Shown: positions 7,709 to 15,667 of the stretch, piece after piece
Position numbering within the stretch: the first letter of the stretch is position 1
How the letters are laid out: each line of letters opens with the position of its first letter
Assembly: GCA_045533955.1 (NCBI GenBank)
Contig: JAZSIU010000018.1
Location: 1 to 40,684, forward strand
DNA length: 40,684 nucleotides
From: HGM04593 sp045533955
Lineage (GTDB): Bacteria > Bacteroidota > Bacteroidia > Bacteroidales > Bacteroidaceae
Direction: 5' to 3'
Position numbers and translations under genes: made by a program
Notes under the pieces: model-generated
Database searches by the model: none
Told to the model about the DNA's origin: nothing
Seen by the model: the letters and a program-made list of their open reading frames with translations, nothing else

Positions 7709-9067
7709 ATGAAAAGAGCTACATTATACATTATTGCACTAACGCTTTTGTTGGCACCCACGGCAAAGGCACAATCGGATAGTTACAGCACATTAGCCAA
7801 CGAGATTACACAAGCGTGCAACAGCGATTATAGTCGCGCACAGGCTATTTACAACTGGATATGTGCCAACATAAGCTACGACCTTGAAGGCAAGGCAAAC
7901 AACGCCGAAAAATGTCTGAAACAGCGTCGAGGCACAAGTTTCGGATACTGTCAATTGTATGCACGACTGGCGCAGGCCGTAGGGCTGCACCCTACTGTAG
8001 TTACGGGAAAGGCAAAAGTTGCATCTACCACAAACGGCCACTGCTGGATATATTTAGAGTGCGACGACAACCAACTGCTCATCGACCCAATGTGGGGCTC
8101 GGGCAGCATAAGCGACGGGCAGTTTGTGCGCAACATCGACGAGGCGTGGTTCGACGTTGCCCCCGAATGGATGATATTCAGCCACTATCCACAGGACAAA
8201 AAATTCCAGCTACTGAAGAAAAAGATAAGCGAGAAAGAGTTTCTTAAACTCCCCTTATTGTTCCCTTATATTCAAAAGTACGGCCTCGAGGCTGCAAAAA
8301 TGTTAAACCTTGCAATGAATAGCAACGAGGGTGTACCCACAATATATCAGCCCACCAAAGGACTGAACATACAGATAATGGACATTCCCCTGAAAGACAC
8401 CCTGCAAGTGGGCGAGGCTTACAGCTTTGCGCTAAAGAAGAAAAGCCCGCACAAGATAATGCTCATCTGCGGCAGCGAATACGTTACAGATGATATGTGG
8501 CAGCGCAGCGACAGCAACTACACATTGAACTACCGCCCCTTTAAGAGCGATAAAATAAGCCTCTTGTTCGAGAGCGACAACAACGGCACATACACCACAT
8601 TCATAGAATATCCCATAGCCGCGCCCACCAGCGCCCGCCTCGACACACTCGAAAAATACCGTCCGCTGGCAGCCGAGGAGGTGCGTAGTCTCACAAGTAC
8701 AAACATCGAGATTTTGGAGCGTATGAAGATTGACGGACACAAATTACTCAAAGGCATAAGAAACAAGGAGATAATCTCACTGCCGCAATTCTTCAAAGAG
8801 TGCAATTTCGAGGTTATAGACATACCACTTTCGGGAACATTGGAGGTAGGCAAGGAGTATCTCTTCAAGATACGTCCCCACTCAAAGGACGACACGTGGC
8901 TCATACGGCACGGGCACAAGCGCTTCCGCCGTTGGAGCATCGACCCCATAAGCGGCACACAAGAAATTAGCGTGCGCCCCACAGAGGCCGGCGAGCTTGA
9001 GCTATCTGTTATCTTGGCCGACGACAAAGGATTCTACCACAGTTGCATAAAATACGAAGTAAAATAA
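7709..9067 (+). CDS. secreted transglutaminase-like protein
   Basis: The 452-residue protein starts with a signal peptide (MKRATLYIIALTLLLAPTAKAQ; likely cleavage after AKA). Residues 25-140 form a transglutaminase-like core: SRAQAIYNWICANISYD, then GTSFGYCQLYARLAQAVG with C81, GHCWIYL with H111 and LLIDPMWGSG with D126, the expected Cys-His-Asp triad. Family members act as cysteine proteases, amidases or protein cross-linkers; which applies here is unknown. The C-terminal half has two related units, DIPLKDTLQVGEAYSF at residue 225 and DIPLSGTLEVGKEYLF at 371, suggesting duplicated beta domains. I chose ATG 7709 over a farther upstream frame start at 7622 because it gives the signal peptide. 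It is followed by its own terminator, so it is a single-gene unit. Confidence 0.85.
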   Translation: MKRATLYIIALTLLLAPTAKAQSDSYSTLANEITQACNSDYSRAQAIYNWICANISYDLEGKANNAEKCLKQRRGTSFGYCQLYARLAQAVGLHPTVVTGKAKVASTTNGHCWIYLECDDNQLLIDPMWGSGSISDGQFVRNIDEAWFDVAPEWMIFSHYPQDKKFQLLKKKISEKEFLKLPLLFPYIQKYGLEAAKMLNLAMNSNEGVPTIYQPTKGLNIQIMDIPLKDTLQVGEAYSFALKKKSPHKIMLICGSEYVTDDMWQRSDSNYTLNYRPFKSDKISLLFESDNNGTYTTFIEYPIAAPTSARLDTLEKYRPLAAEEVRSLTSTNIEILERMKIDGHKLLKGIRNKEIISLPQFFKECNFEVIDIPLSGTLEVGKEYLFKIRPHSKDDTWLIRHGHKRFRRWSIDPISGTQEISVRPTEAGELELSVILADDKGFYHSCIKYEVK

Positions 9068-9093
9068 CCAATATAAGCAATAAGATAACACAC

Positions 9094-9137
9094 GCGCGAC
9101 GGATTTTAGGCCGTCAGCGCCCTTTTCTCACTTTTTT
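9094..9137 (+). terminator. rho-independent terminator after the transglutaminase-like gene
   Basis: Arms GCGCGACGG (9094-9102) and CCGTCAGCGC (9111-9120, one bulged A) enclose ATTTTAGG and are followed by a T-rich run to 9137. It lies 27 bases past the stop at 9067. Confidence 0.8.
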
Positions 9138-9141
9138 ACAC

Positions 9142-9149
9142 TATCTTCG
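9142..9149 (+). promoter_or_regulatory. -7 promoter element for the rlmN operon
   Basis: TATCTTCG matches the Bacteroidota -7 consensus and is about 22 bases before the rlmN ATG. I do not see a good TTTG 19-21 bases upstream, so only the -7 box supports this. Confidence 0.5.
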
Positions 9150-9170
9150 CAGAAAATTTCGCCCTCACAG

Positions 9171-10205
9171 ATGGAGAATTGCAAGATGAAACTTTTGGGA
9201 ATGACACTCCCGCAGATAAAAGAGGCAGTAACAGCGGCCGCAATGCCCGCGTTTACCGCCAAACAGATAGCCGATTGGGTCTATAAGAAACGCGTGCGCT
9301 CGATTGAGGAGATGAGCAACATTTCGCTGAAGAACCGCGAAAAACTGTCGCAAATTTTCACGCCGGGCTTTTCGGCCCCCGTCGAAGCTATGCGCTCGAC
9401 CGACGGCACTATAAAATACCTATACAGGGTAGATAACCACCATTTTGTCGAGGCCGTTTATATTCCCGACGGCGAGCGTGCCACACTGTGCGTATCGTCG
9501 CAGGTAGGCTGCAAGATGAATTGTCTGTTCTGTATGACAGGCAAGCAGCGCTACACGGCCAACCTAAGCGCCAACGAAATTATCAATCAGATATTTTCGC
9601 TCCCCGAGTTCGAGAAGCTCACAAACATCGTGTTTATGGGAATGGGCGAGCCCTGCGACAATCTCGATAATCTATTGCAAGCCATTGAAATACTGACCGC
9701 CGACTATGCAACAGCGTGGAGCCCCCACCGTCTGACGGTTTCGTCGGTGGGTGTACGCAAAGGGCTTAAGCGCCTGCTCGATAGCGGCGACTACCATATA
9801 GCCATAAGCCTGCACCACCCCGACCCCGCGCGCCGCAGCGAGATTATGCCCGCCGAGCGCGGATACTCGATAACCGAGATTGTAGAATTGTTAAAAGATT
9901 ATGATTTCAGCCACCAACGTCGTCTCACCTTCGAGTATATTGTGTTTAAGGGAATAAACGACACTCAGGCACAGGCCCGCAAGCTGCTGCGACTGCTCGA
10001 CGGGCTCGACTGCCGAATAAACCTCATACGTTACCACGCAATACCCGGTGTACCGCTTGAGGGTGTCGATAGCGAAGCAATGACACGCCTGCGCGACTAT
10101 CTTACCGCCAACGGCGTGTTCACAACAGTGCGCGCCTCGCGCGGCGAGGATATTTTCGCAGCCTGCGGAATGTTATCGACAAAGAAACAAGAAGAGAATA
10201 AATAA
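9171..10205 (+). CDS. rlmN: 23S rRNA (adenine2503-C2)-methyltransferase RlmN
   Basis: The 344-residue radical-SAM enzyme methylates C2 of A2503 in 23S rRNA, and in characterised homologues also A37 of some tRNAs. The [4Fe-4S] motif CKMNCLFC gives C114, C118 and C121. C107 in LCVSSQ and C332 in FAACGM are in the positions of the two mechanistic cysteines of E. coli RlmN. GMGEPCDN and HRLTVSSVGV are also typical. The first ATG (9171) gives MENCKMKLLGM; an in-frame ATG at 9186 is an alternative. It opens a seven-gene run on the plus strand, 17 bases before the DUF4837 gene. Confidence 0.95.
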   Translation: MENCKMKLLGMTLPQIKEAVTAAAMPAFTAKQIADWVYKKRVRSIEEMSNISLKNREKLSQIFTPGFSAPVEAMRSTDGTIKYLYRVDNHHFVEAVYIPDGERATLCVSSQVGCKMNCLFCMTGKQRYTANLSANEIINQIFSLPEFEKLTNIVFMGMGEPCDNLDNLLQAIEILTADYATAWSPHRLTVSSVGVRKGLKRLLDSGDYHIAISLHHPDPARRSEIMPAERGYSITEIVELLKDYDFSHQRRLTFEYIVFKGINDTQAQARKLLRLLDGLDCRINLIRYHAIPGVPLEGVDSEAMTRLRDYLTANGVFTTVRASRGEDIFAACGMLSTKKQEENK

Positions 10206-10222
10206 TTAAAATACAACTACTT

Positions 10223-11296
10223 ATGAAAAAGTTATTTTCAACATTATTTTTGGCAATACTATTAGCAGCCTGCTCGGGCGACGGCCCTACACTGTTCAAG
10301 CCATCATCGAGCGGCCTACCCTACGAGGTTCTTGTTGTCTGCGACAAAGGAATGTGGGAGGCACCCTCGGGACGCGCCTTATTCAACGTACTCGACACAG
10401 ACATTCCAGCAATACCACAGCCCGAGCGCTCGTTCCGCATCTCGCAGACAAGCCCCGAAGGCTTCGACAATCTGCTTCTCACATTCCGCAATGTCATAGA
10501 GGTAGATATTAACCCCCAGCGCTATACACAAACAAAATACAAATTCAGACGCGACCCCTACTCGACCCCGCAGGTGATAATGACCATACAATCGCCAAGC
10601 GAGAAAGAGTTTAAAGAGTATGTCGAGGCTAACGGTCAGACGATAATAGACTTTTTCACATCCACCGAGATGAACCGCGAGCTCCGCCGCCTCGAAAAGC
10701 CCAACGCACACAGCGGACGCTTCCTCGACAGCCTCAAAGCAAAATTCGGTTGCGAAATGTACGTACCCATCGAGTTACAAAATATTAAAAGCGGCAAGGA
10801 TTTTATATGGGTATCCGATATGCAGTCGGTAAACAGCGTCGTTCTTAATTTCGTCGTTTACAGCTACCCCTACACCGACGTAAGCAATTTCACATTAGAG
10901 AATTTCCTTCAGAAACGCGACTCGATTATGAAGGCCAATCTGCCCGGCGGCCGTCCCAACAGCTATATGAAAACCGAGCACGATTATGTAGTAATGAAAG
11001 AGACAGAATTCCGCGAGCGCTATATGCAAGAGGTACGCGGCCTTTGGTCGATGGAGAACGACGCAATGGGCGGCCCGTTCGTCTCGCACAGCGTAGTCGA
11101 TGAGGTGAACAACCGAGTAATTGTAGCCGAGGCATTCGTATATGCAGCCAGCCGCAAGAAAGGCGACCTTATACGCAAGCTCGAAGCCGCACTCTTCTCG
11201 CTTCGTCTGCCCGCCGACAAGGCAATAGCCGGCAGTACCCACATTCCCGAGATTATAATCGAAGAGACCTCGGACAGCAGTAACACACAAAATTAA
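10223..11296 (+). CDS. DUF4837 lipoprotein
   Basis: The 357-residue protein begins MKKLFSTLFLAILLAACSGDG, a lipoprotein signal with lipobox LAAC (C17), so it is likely anchored to the inner or outer membrane. The remaining sequence, with PYEVLVVCDKGMWEAPSG near the start and RGLWSMENDAMGGPFVSH near residue 270, matches the Bacteroidota-specific DUF4837 family, whose function is not known. It lies between rlmN and pdxA with 16-17 base gaps, so all three should be cotranscribed. Confidence 0.85.
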   Translation: MKKLFSTLFLAILLAACSGDGPTLFKPSSSGLPYEVLVVCDKGMWEAPSGRALFNVLDTDIPAIPQPERSFRISQTSPEGFDNLLLTFRNVIEVDINPQRYTQTKYKFRRDPYSTPQVIMTIQSPSEKEFKEYVEANGQTIIDFFTSTEMNRELRRLEKPNAHSGRFLDSLKAKFGCEMYVPIELQNIKSGKDFIWVSDMQSVNSVVLNFVVYSYPYTDVSNFTLENFLQKRDSIMKANLPGGRPNSYMKTEHDYVVMKETEFRERYMQEVRGLWSMENDAMGGPFVSHSVVDEVNNRVIVAEAFVYAASRKKGDLIRKLEAALFSLRLPADKAIAGSTHIPEIIIEETSDSSNTQN

Positions 11297-11312
11297 GAAA
11301 CCTCTCAACAAT

Positions 11313-12404
11313 ATGAACGACAAGCGTAAAATAAGAGTAGGAATAACACAAGGCGACATTAACGGCATCGGATACGAGATAATATTCCGCACATTCGAGA
11401 ATAGCGAAATGTTCGAAATATGTACCCCCATCGTCTATGGTTCGCCCAAATTGGCAGCCTACCATCGTAAAGCCCTCGAGATTGACGTAACATACAACGC
11501 AGTAGAAAATCCCGCCGACATTCAGGATGGCAAGCTCAACATAATAAACTGCAACAGCGACAATATAATAATAGAGCTTGGAACAGCCACAAAAGAGAGT
11601 GGCGAAGCAGCCTATCAGGCACTCGAAAGAGCCATAAAAGATTATCAAGAGGGAATAATAGACCTATTGGTAACAGCGCCGATAAACAAAAACACCATTC
11701 AGAGCGACGAATTTAATTTCCCGGGACACACCGAGTATCTTCAGGAGCGATTGGGAAACGGCGATAAATCACTTATGATACTATGCAGCGACGAGGTTCG
11801 ATTCGCCATTGCAACGTCGCATCTGCCATTGCGCGACGTGCCCGAGGCCATCACCCCCGAGCTTCTCGAAGAGAAACTAACCATCTTCAATCAAAGCCTC
11901 AAAGAGGACTTTAACATCGACGCCCCCAAGATTGCCGTACTCTCACTCAACCCCCACTCGGGCGACAACGGCCTTTTGGGCAAAGAGGAGATTGATACAA
12001 TAATCCCCACGATAAACAAAATGAGCCGCGAGGGTATTCTGTGCTACGGCCCCTTCGGTGCCGATGGCTTTATGGGCAGCGGTAAATACAAAGCCTTTGA
12101 CGGAATATTGGCAATGTACCACGACCAAGGCCTCACCCCAATGAAGCTCCTAGCAATGAGCAACGGCGTTAATTTCACCGCAGGCCTGCAAGCCGTGCGC
12201 ACCTCACCGGCCCACGGCGTTGCCTACGACATTGCAGGCAAAGGCTGTGCCGACGAAAATTCCTTCCGTCAGGCCATCTACACAGGAATCGACATTTTCC
12301 GCAACCGCCTACACTACAACGAGGCGCGTCGCCGTCCCCTGCGCAAACTCTATTTTGAGAAACGCGACGACAGCAACCGTCTGAACCTACAAGCAGAGGA
12401 ATAA
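11313..12404 (+). CDS. pdxA: 4-hydroxythreonine-4-phosphate dehydrogenase PdxA
   Basis: The 363-residue enzyme oxidises 4-phosphohydroxy-L-threonine in the DXP-dependent pyridoxal 5'-phosphate pathway. Visible motifs are GITQGDINGIGYEII at the N-terminus, FPGHTEYL (H139), ATSHLPLRDVPEAI (H170), LNPHSGDNG (H215), GSGKYKAFDG and AMYHDQGLTPMK (H270). H170, H215 and H270 correspond to the metal-binding histidines of E. coli PdxA (H166, H211, H266). It is 16 bases past the DUF4837 gene and 5 bases before the nucleotidyltransferase gene. Its C-terminus, rich in Arg, is a little longer than usual. Function in vitamin B6 synthesis does not obviously explain the genes that follow. Confidence 0.94.
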   Translation: MNDKRKIRVGITQGDINGIGYEIIFRTFENSEMFEICTPIVYGSPKLAAYHRKALEIDVTYNAVENPADIQDGKLNIINCNSDNIIIELGTATKESGEAAYQALERAIKDYQEGIIDLLVTAPINKNTIQSDEFNFPGHTEYLQERLGNGDKSLMILCSDEVRFAIATSHLPLRDVPEAITPELLEEKLTIFNQSLKEDFNIDAPKIAVLSLNPHSGDNGLLGKEEIDTIIPTINKMSREGILCYGPFGADGFMGSGKYKAFDGILAMYHDQGLTPMKLLAMSNGVNFTAGLQAVRTSPAHGVAYDIAGKGCADENSFRQAIYTGIDIFRNRLHYNEARRRPLRKLYFEKRDDSNRLNLQAEE

Positions 12405-12409
12405 TAGCA

Positions 12410-13108
12410 ATGAACTATGCCATAATTGCCGCAGGCGAAGGCTCGCGATTGGCACAAGAGGGCATCGGCTACCCCAAGCCCCTTGTACCACTAGGCGGTG
12501 TTCCCCTTATCGAGAGGCTCATAAGAATTTTTGCGCGACACAATGCCCGCTCCATAAGCATAATAATAAACAGCCGACAGAGCGAGACACAGAGGCTCCT
12601 CGCAGCGCTCGGTGCACAGTTTCCACTGAATATCGTCGTAAAAGACACCCCAAGCTCGATGCACAGTATGCACGCCCTTGCGCCCTATCTGCGCTCGGGC
12701 CCATTCTGCCTCACCACCGTCGATACAATTTTCCGTGAAGAGCAATTCGGCGCATACATTGAGGCCTTCGAGAAGAGCCCGAGCGACGGCCTTATGGCCG
12801 TTACCGATTTTATCGACGACGAAAAGCCCCTATACGTAAGCACAACCCCCGCACTGCGCATCACAGGCTTTCACGACACGCCCCCAAAGGAGGTTCAATA
12901 TATCTCGGGCGGAATATACGCATTAACCCCCGCCTCATTAGATACACTCGAAAGGTGCATAGCCTCGGGCGAGGCCCGTATGCGCAATTTTCAGCGGCGC
13001 CTTGTGGCCGAGGGGCACAAGCTCGACGCCTACCCCTTTGGCAAGATAATTGACATAGACCACGCCGAAGACATAAAAAAAGCCGAAGAATTTATCGGCG
13101 CCTTATAA
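12410..13108 (+). CDS. nucleotidyltransferase (NTP_transferase family)
   Basis: The 232-residue protein begins MNYAIIAAGEGSRLAQEG followed by PKPLVPLGGVPLIERL, the nucleotide-binding GxGxRL-x-PKPL signature of sugar-phosphate or alcohol-phosphate nucleotidyltransferases. TTVDTIF near residue 105 holds the metal-binding aspartate, and the C-terminal DIDHAEDIKKAEEF is typical of short members. It should couple an NTP to a phosphorylated small molecule. Substrate is not readable; its position two genes before a CDP-alcohol phosphotransferase suggests CTP and a headgroup phosphate (inference). Confidence 0.85.
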   Translation: MNYAIIAAGEGSRLAQEGIGYPKPLVPLGGVPLIERLIRIFARHNARSISIIINSRQSETQRLLAALGAQFPLNIVVKDTPSSMHSMHALAPYLRSGPFCLTTVDTIFREEQFGAYIEAFEKSPSDGLMAVTDFIDDEKPLYVSTTPALRITGFHDTPPKEVQYISGGIYALTPASLDTLERCIASGEARMRNFQRRLVAEGHKLDAYPFGKIIDIDHAEDIKKAEEFIGAL

Positions 13109-13118
13109 CAACCATACA

Positions 13119-13958
13119 ATGAAGATTGCAGCCATAGAACGCAGCTCTCTACACTCCCCGGCGATGGTCGATAACGACCGTGCCATCCTTGAAGCAACCG
13201 CCCTGAAGCTGATGCAGGCGGGACACAGCGTGCATATAATGCCCACCCCACCCACCAACGAGGACTACGATGCAATAATCACAATGACCCGTACCGCCCA
13301 CAGCCTCGACGCACTGCAAAGGCTCGAAGAGCGCGGCACGACAATACTCAACCGTCCCGCTTCCGTGCGACGCTGCTCGCGCCTGCTCTTCACCCACATA
13401 CTCTCGCAGAACAACATTCCGCAGCCGCCCCACTGCATAATAGAGAGCATCGGCGAGCCCCCCCTCGAGGGCTACCCAGTGTGGATAAAGCGTGCTGACG
13501 GTTGGTCGTGCCACCCGCAAGATGTCTCATTTGCACAAAGCCCCGCCGAGGCACAAGAGGCCATCAAGAATATGCAAGCACGAGGCATCGACCGCGTAAT
13601 TTGCAGCCGCCACATTACAGGCGACATAATAAAATTCTACGGAGTATCGGGCAGTAGAGGCTCCGCCCCCTTTTTCGCACTGCACCACCCCGACGCAGGC
13701 AAGACAAAATTCGGATTAGAGCGATACAACGGCCCCTGCCGCCACTACCCGTTCGATGCCACCCTGCTGCAAGCAACAGCCTTTGCCGCTGCCCGCGCAA
13801 TAGAGCTCGACATTTTCGGAGGCGACTGCATCGTCTCGCCCGACGGCAAAATACAGATAATAGACATTAACGATTTTCCCAGCTTCACCGCCTTCCGCGA
13901 GAAGGCCGCCGAAGCCATTGCAAAATTAACCATAGAACGAGTAAAAGAGAAAAAATGA
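13119..13958 (+). CDS. ATP-grasp domain protein (RimK-like)
   Basis: The 279-residue protein has an ATP-grasp layout. After an N-terminal domain ending NRPASVRRCSRLLFTHILSQ, the central part has YPVWIKRADG, corresponding to the ATP-binding lysine strand, and the C-terminal part has ELDIFGGDCIVSPDGKI and IIDINDFPSF, the acidic Mg-ATP residues (D in IIDIND, N following). Such enzymes form amide or other carboxylate-amine bonds through acyl phosphates, or in a few families phosphorylate alcohols. Its TGA overlaps the ATG of the CDP-alcohol phosphotransferase by four bases, so the two products are probably used together. I cannot name the substrate. Confidence 0.8.
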   Translation: MKIAAIERSSLHSPAMVDNDRAILEATALKLMQAGHSVHIMPTPPTNEDYDAIITMTRTAHSLDALQRLEERGTTILNRPASVRRCSRLLFTHILSQNNIPQPPHCIIESIGEPPLEGYPVWIKRADGWSCHPQDVSFAQSPAEAQEAIKNMQARGIDRVICSRHITGDIIKFYGVSGSRGSAPFFALHHPDAGKTKFGLERYNGPCRHYPFDATLLQATAFAAARAIELDIFGGDCIVSPDGKIQIIDINDFPSFTAFREKAAEAIAKLTIERVKEKK

Positions 13959-14908
13959 ACGAACAGGATAAAAAAGCCTACGAGGCATCAATAAAATCAC
14001 GAGAGACCGAAGAGTTTCTCGACCTATGGTTCTATCGTCCCATAGGCTTCCGCTGCGCACTCTTTTTCCGCAACCGAGGCGTGCACCCCAACGTAATAAC
14101 CATAATATCAATATTTTTGGGAGCAGCCGCAGGAATATGCTTCGCACAAGAGAGCCTTAGATGGAACATTTTGGGAATACTGCTGCTTATGTGGGCCAAT
14201 CTATACGACAGCACCGACGGACAGCTTGCGCGCATCACGGGACAAAAAACCCGTTGGGGCCGCATTCTCGACGGCTTTGCCGGCGACGTATGGTTCTTTT
14301 TCATATACGCAGCCATTGCCGTGCGCACCACATTCACCCCCATCCCCTTTGCCCCCGAATATCAGTGGGGCGTGCTAATATGGATACTCTGTTCATTTGC
14401 AGGCTTCTGGGTGCACGGCTCACAGTGTCAGCTTGCCGACTACTACCGCAACATTCACCTATACTTTATGAACGAGCGCAACGGCAACGAGTTTCACAAC
14501 TCCCTGACACAGCGCCGCATATTCGACGAGACACCGTGGCGCGGAAATTTCTTCTGGAAGATATTCCTGCACTTTTACGTCGCCTACACCGAGAATCAAG
14601 AGCGAATGTCGCCCAAATTCCAACAGCTGATGGCCCGCATAAAAGAGAAATATGGCAACAACGTCCCCCGCGAGCTGTGCGAGGAGTTTCGCCTCAGCAG
14701 CCGTCCACTGATGAAATACACCAACATACTCACATTCAACTCGCGCTTCATAATGCTGTGGCTGACGATGCTCATAGGAGAATTGTGGCTCTATCTGTTC
14801 TTTGAGTTAGTGATACTGATGGCAATATTCCTATATATGCAGCACAAGCACGAGCAGCTGAGCCAACAAATAACACAAAAGATAGAAGAGGGCTATGAAT
14901 ATCGTTAA
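13955..14908 (+). CDS. CDP-alcohol phosphotransferase family membrane protein
   Basis: The 317-residue integral membrane enzyme carries the CDP-alcohol motif: D85-x2-D88-G89-x2-A92-R93-x8-G102-x3-D106, seen as DSTDGQLAR and WGRILDGFAGD. The last aspartate is D111, four residues after D106, whereas the usual motif has three between them. Several hydrophobic segments follow (around residues 44-63, 71-84, 112-125, 137-150, 265-295). Enzymes of this family displace CMP from a CDP-linked alcohol with a second alcohol, as in phosphatidylinositol-phosphate or phosphatidylglycerol-phosphate synthesis. It overlaps the ATP-grasp gene upstream (ATGA) and the HAD gene downstream by 14 bases, a strong sign of a shared pathway. 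Confidence 0.88.
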   Translation: MNEQDKKAYEASIKSRETEEFLDLWFYRPIGFRCALFFRNRGVHPNVITIISIFLGAAAGICFAQESLRWNILGILLLMWANLYDSTDGQLARITGQKTRWGRILDGFAGDVWFFFIYAAIAVRTTFTPIPFAPEYQWGVLIWILCSFAGFWVHGSQCQLADYYRNIHLYFMNERNGNEFHNSLTQRRIFDETPWRGNFFWKIFLHFYVAYTENQERMSPKFQQLMARIKEKYGNNVPRELCEEFRLSSRPLMKYTNILTFNSRFIMLWLTMLIGELWLYLFFELVILMAIFLYMQHKHEQLSQQITQKIEEGYEYR

Positions 14909-15587
14909 AGGCATAATATTCGACTACGGAGGCACCATAGACACCAACGGCACCCATTGGGCCGAGGTAATATGGGAACAGTACCAAAAGGCCGGGGTGA
15001 GGATTTTAAAAGAGCACTTCCGCGAGGCATACGTGCAGGGCGAGCGCACCCTCGCAAAATACCCAATCATAGAGCCCGGCGACACATTCCGCACTCTGCT
15101 CGAAAAAAAGATTGCCATCCACCGCGAATACCTCGGCCCGAGGATGAGCCCCGAGCAACAAAAGACCATCGCCCGAGGCTGCTACCAAAAGGTACTCGAC
15201 ACAATGCAAGAGACACGCCCCGTGGTCGAAAAACTATCGGAACGCTACCCTATGGTGCTTGTAACAAATTTCTACGGCAATATGCCCGTAGTGCTTAAAG
15301 AGTTTGCCCTTGAGCAATATTTTATAAAGATTGTCGAGTCGTCGGTGGTGGGCCTCAGAAAGCCCGACCCTGCGCTATTCTCATTGGGCGTCGAGGCATT
15401 GTCGCTCCCCGCGCGAGAGATTGTCGTCGTAGGCGACTCGTACCGCAAGGACATACTCCCCTCGCACACAATAGGCTGCTCGACCGTGTGGCTCAAAGGC
15501 TGCGGCTGGGAGCCCGAGAGACCCCTACCCGAGGCACAGCCCACCGCCACAATAAGCAGCCTCGAGAGACTTTTGGACATTCTATAA
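14895..15587 (+). CDS. HAD-superfamily hydrolase
   Basis: The 230-residue protein has HAD motifs: FDYGGTID (nucleophile D10), VTNFYGN (motif II), GLRKPDP (motif III lysine) and VVVGDSYRKDI (motif IV). An inserted helical cap lies between residues 20 and 95, as in subclass I. The residue two after the nucleophile is Gly rather than the usual Asp general acid, so activity may differ from a standard phosphatase. Its start lies inside the last codons of the CDP-alcohol phosphotransferase gene. A plausible role is removing a phosphate from the lipid headgroup product, as in phosphatidylinositol phosphate or phosphatidylglycerol phosphate pathways; this is inference from context. Confidence 0.85.
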   Translation: MNIVKGIIFDYGGTIDTNGTHWAEVIWEQYQKAGVRILKEHFREAYVQGERTLAKYPIIEPGDTFRTLLEKKIAIHREYLGPRMSPEQQKTIARGCYQKVLDTMQETRPVVEKLSERYPMVLVTNFYGNMPVVLKEFALEQYFIKIVESSVVGLRKPDPALFSLGVEALSLPAREIVVVGDSYRKDILPSHTIGCSTVWLKGCGWEPERPLPEAQPTATISSLERLLDIL

Positions 15588-15628
15588 CGAAATCCCATAA
15601 ATCATAAAGAGCAAACAATACAAGCCAC

Positions 15629-15662
15629 AGGTTGTTATAATGGAGAAACCATTAAACAACCT
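15629..15662 (+). promoter_or_regulatory. hairpin abutting the start codon of the OmpA-like gene
   Basis: AGGTTGTTATAATGG (15629-15643) and CCATTAAACAACCT (15649-15662) pair as a 14-bp stem with one bulged base and the loop AGAAA. It ends five bases before the ATG at 15668 and is not followed by a T run, so it is not a typical terminator. In RNA it would cover the ribosome landing zone. It could control translation, stabilise the mRNA 5' end, or be a DNA-binding site. Confidence 0.6.
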
Positions 15663-15667
15663 AAATT

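Noticed and set aside
7528..7761. N-terminal extension of the GT2-DUF4922 protein
   Set aside because: The extension is Lys/Phe-rich, covers the divergent promoter region and overlaps the start of the opposite gene; ATG 7527 is better.
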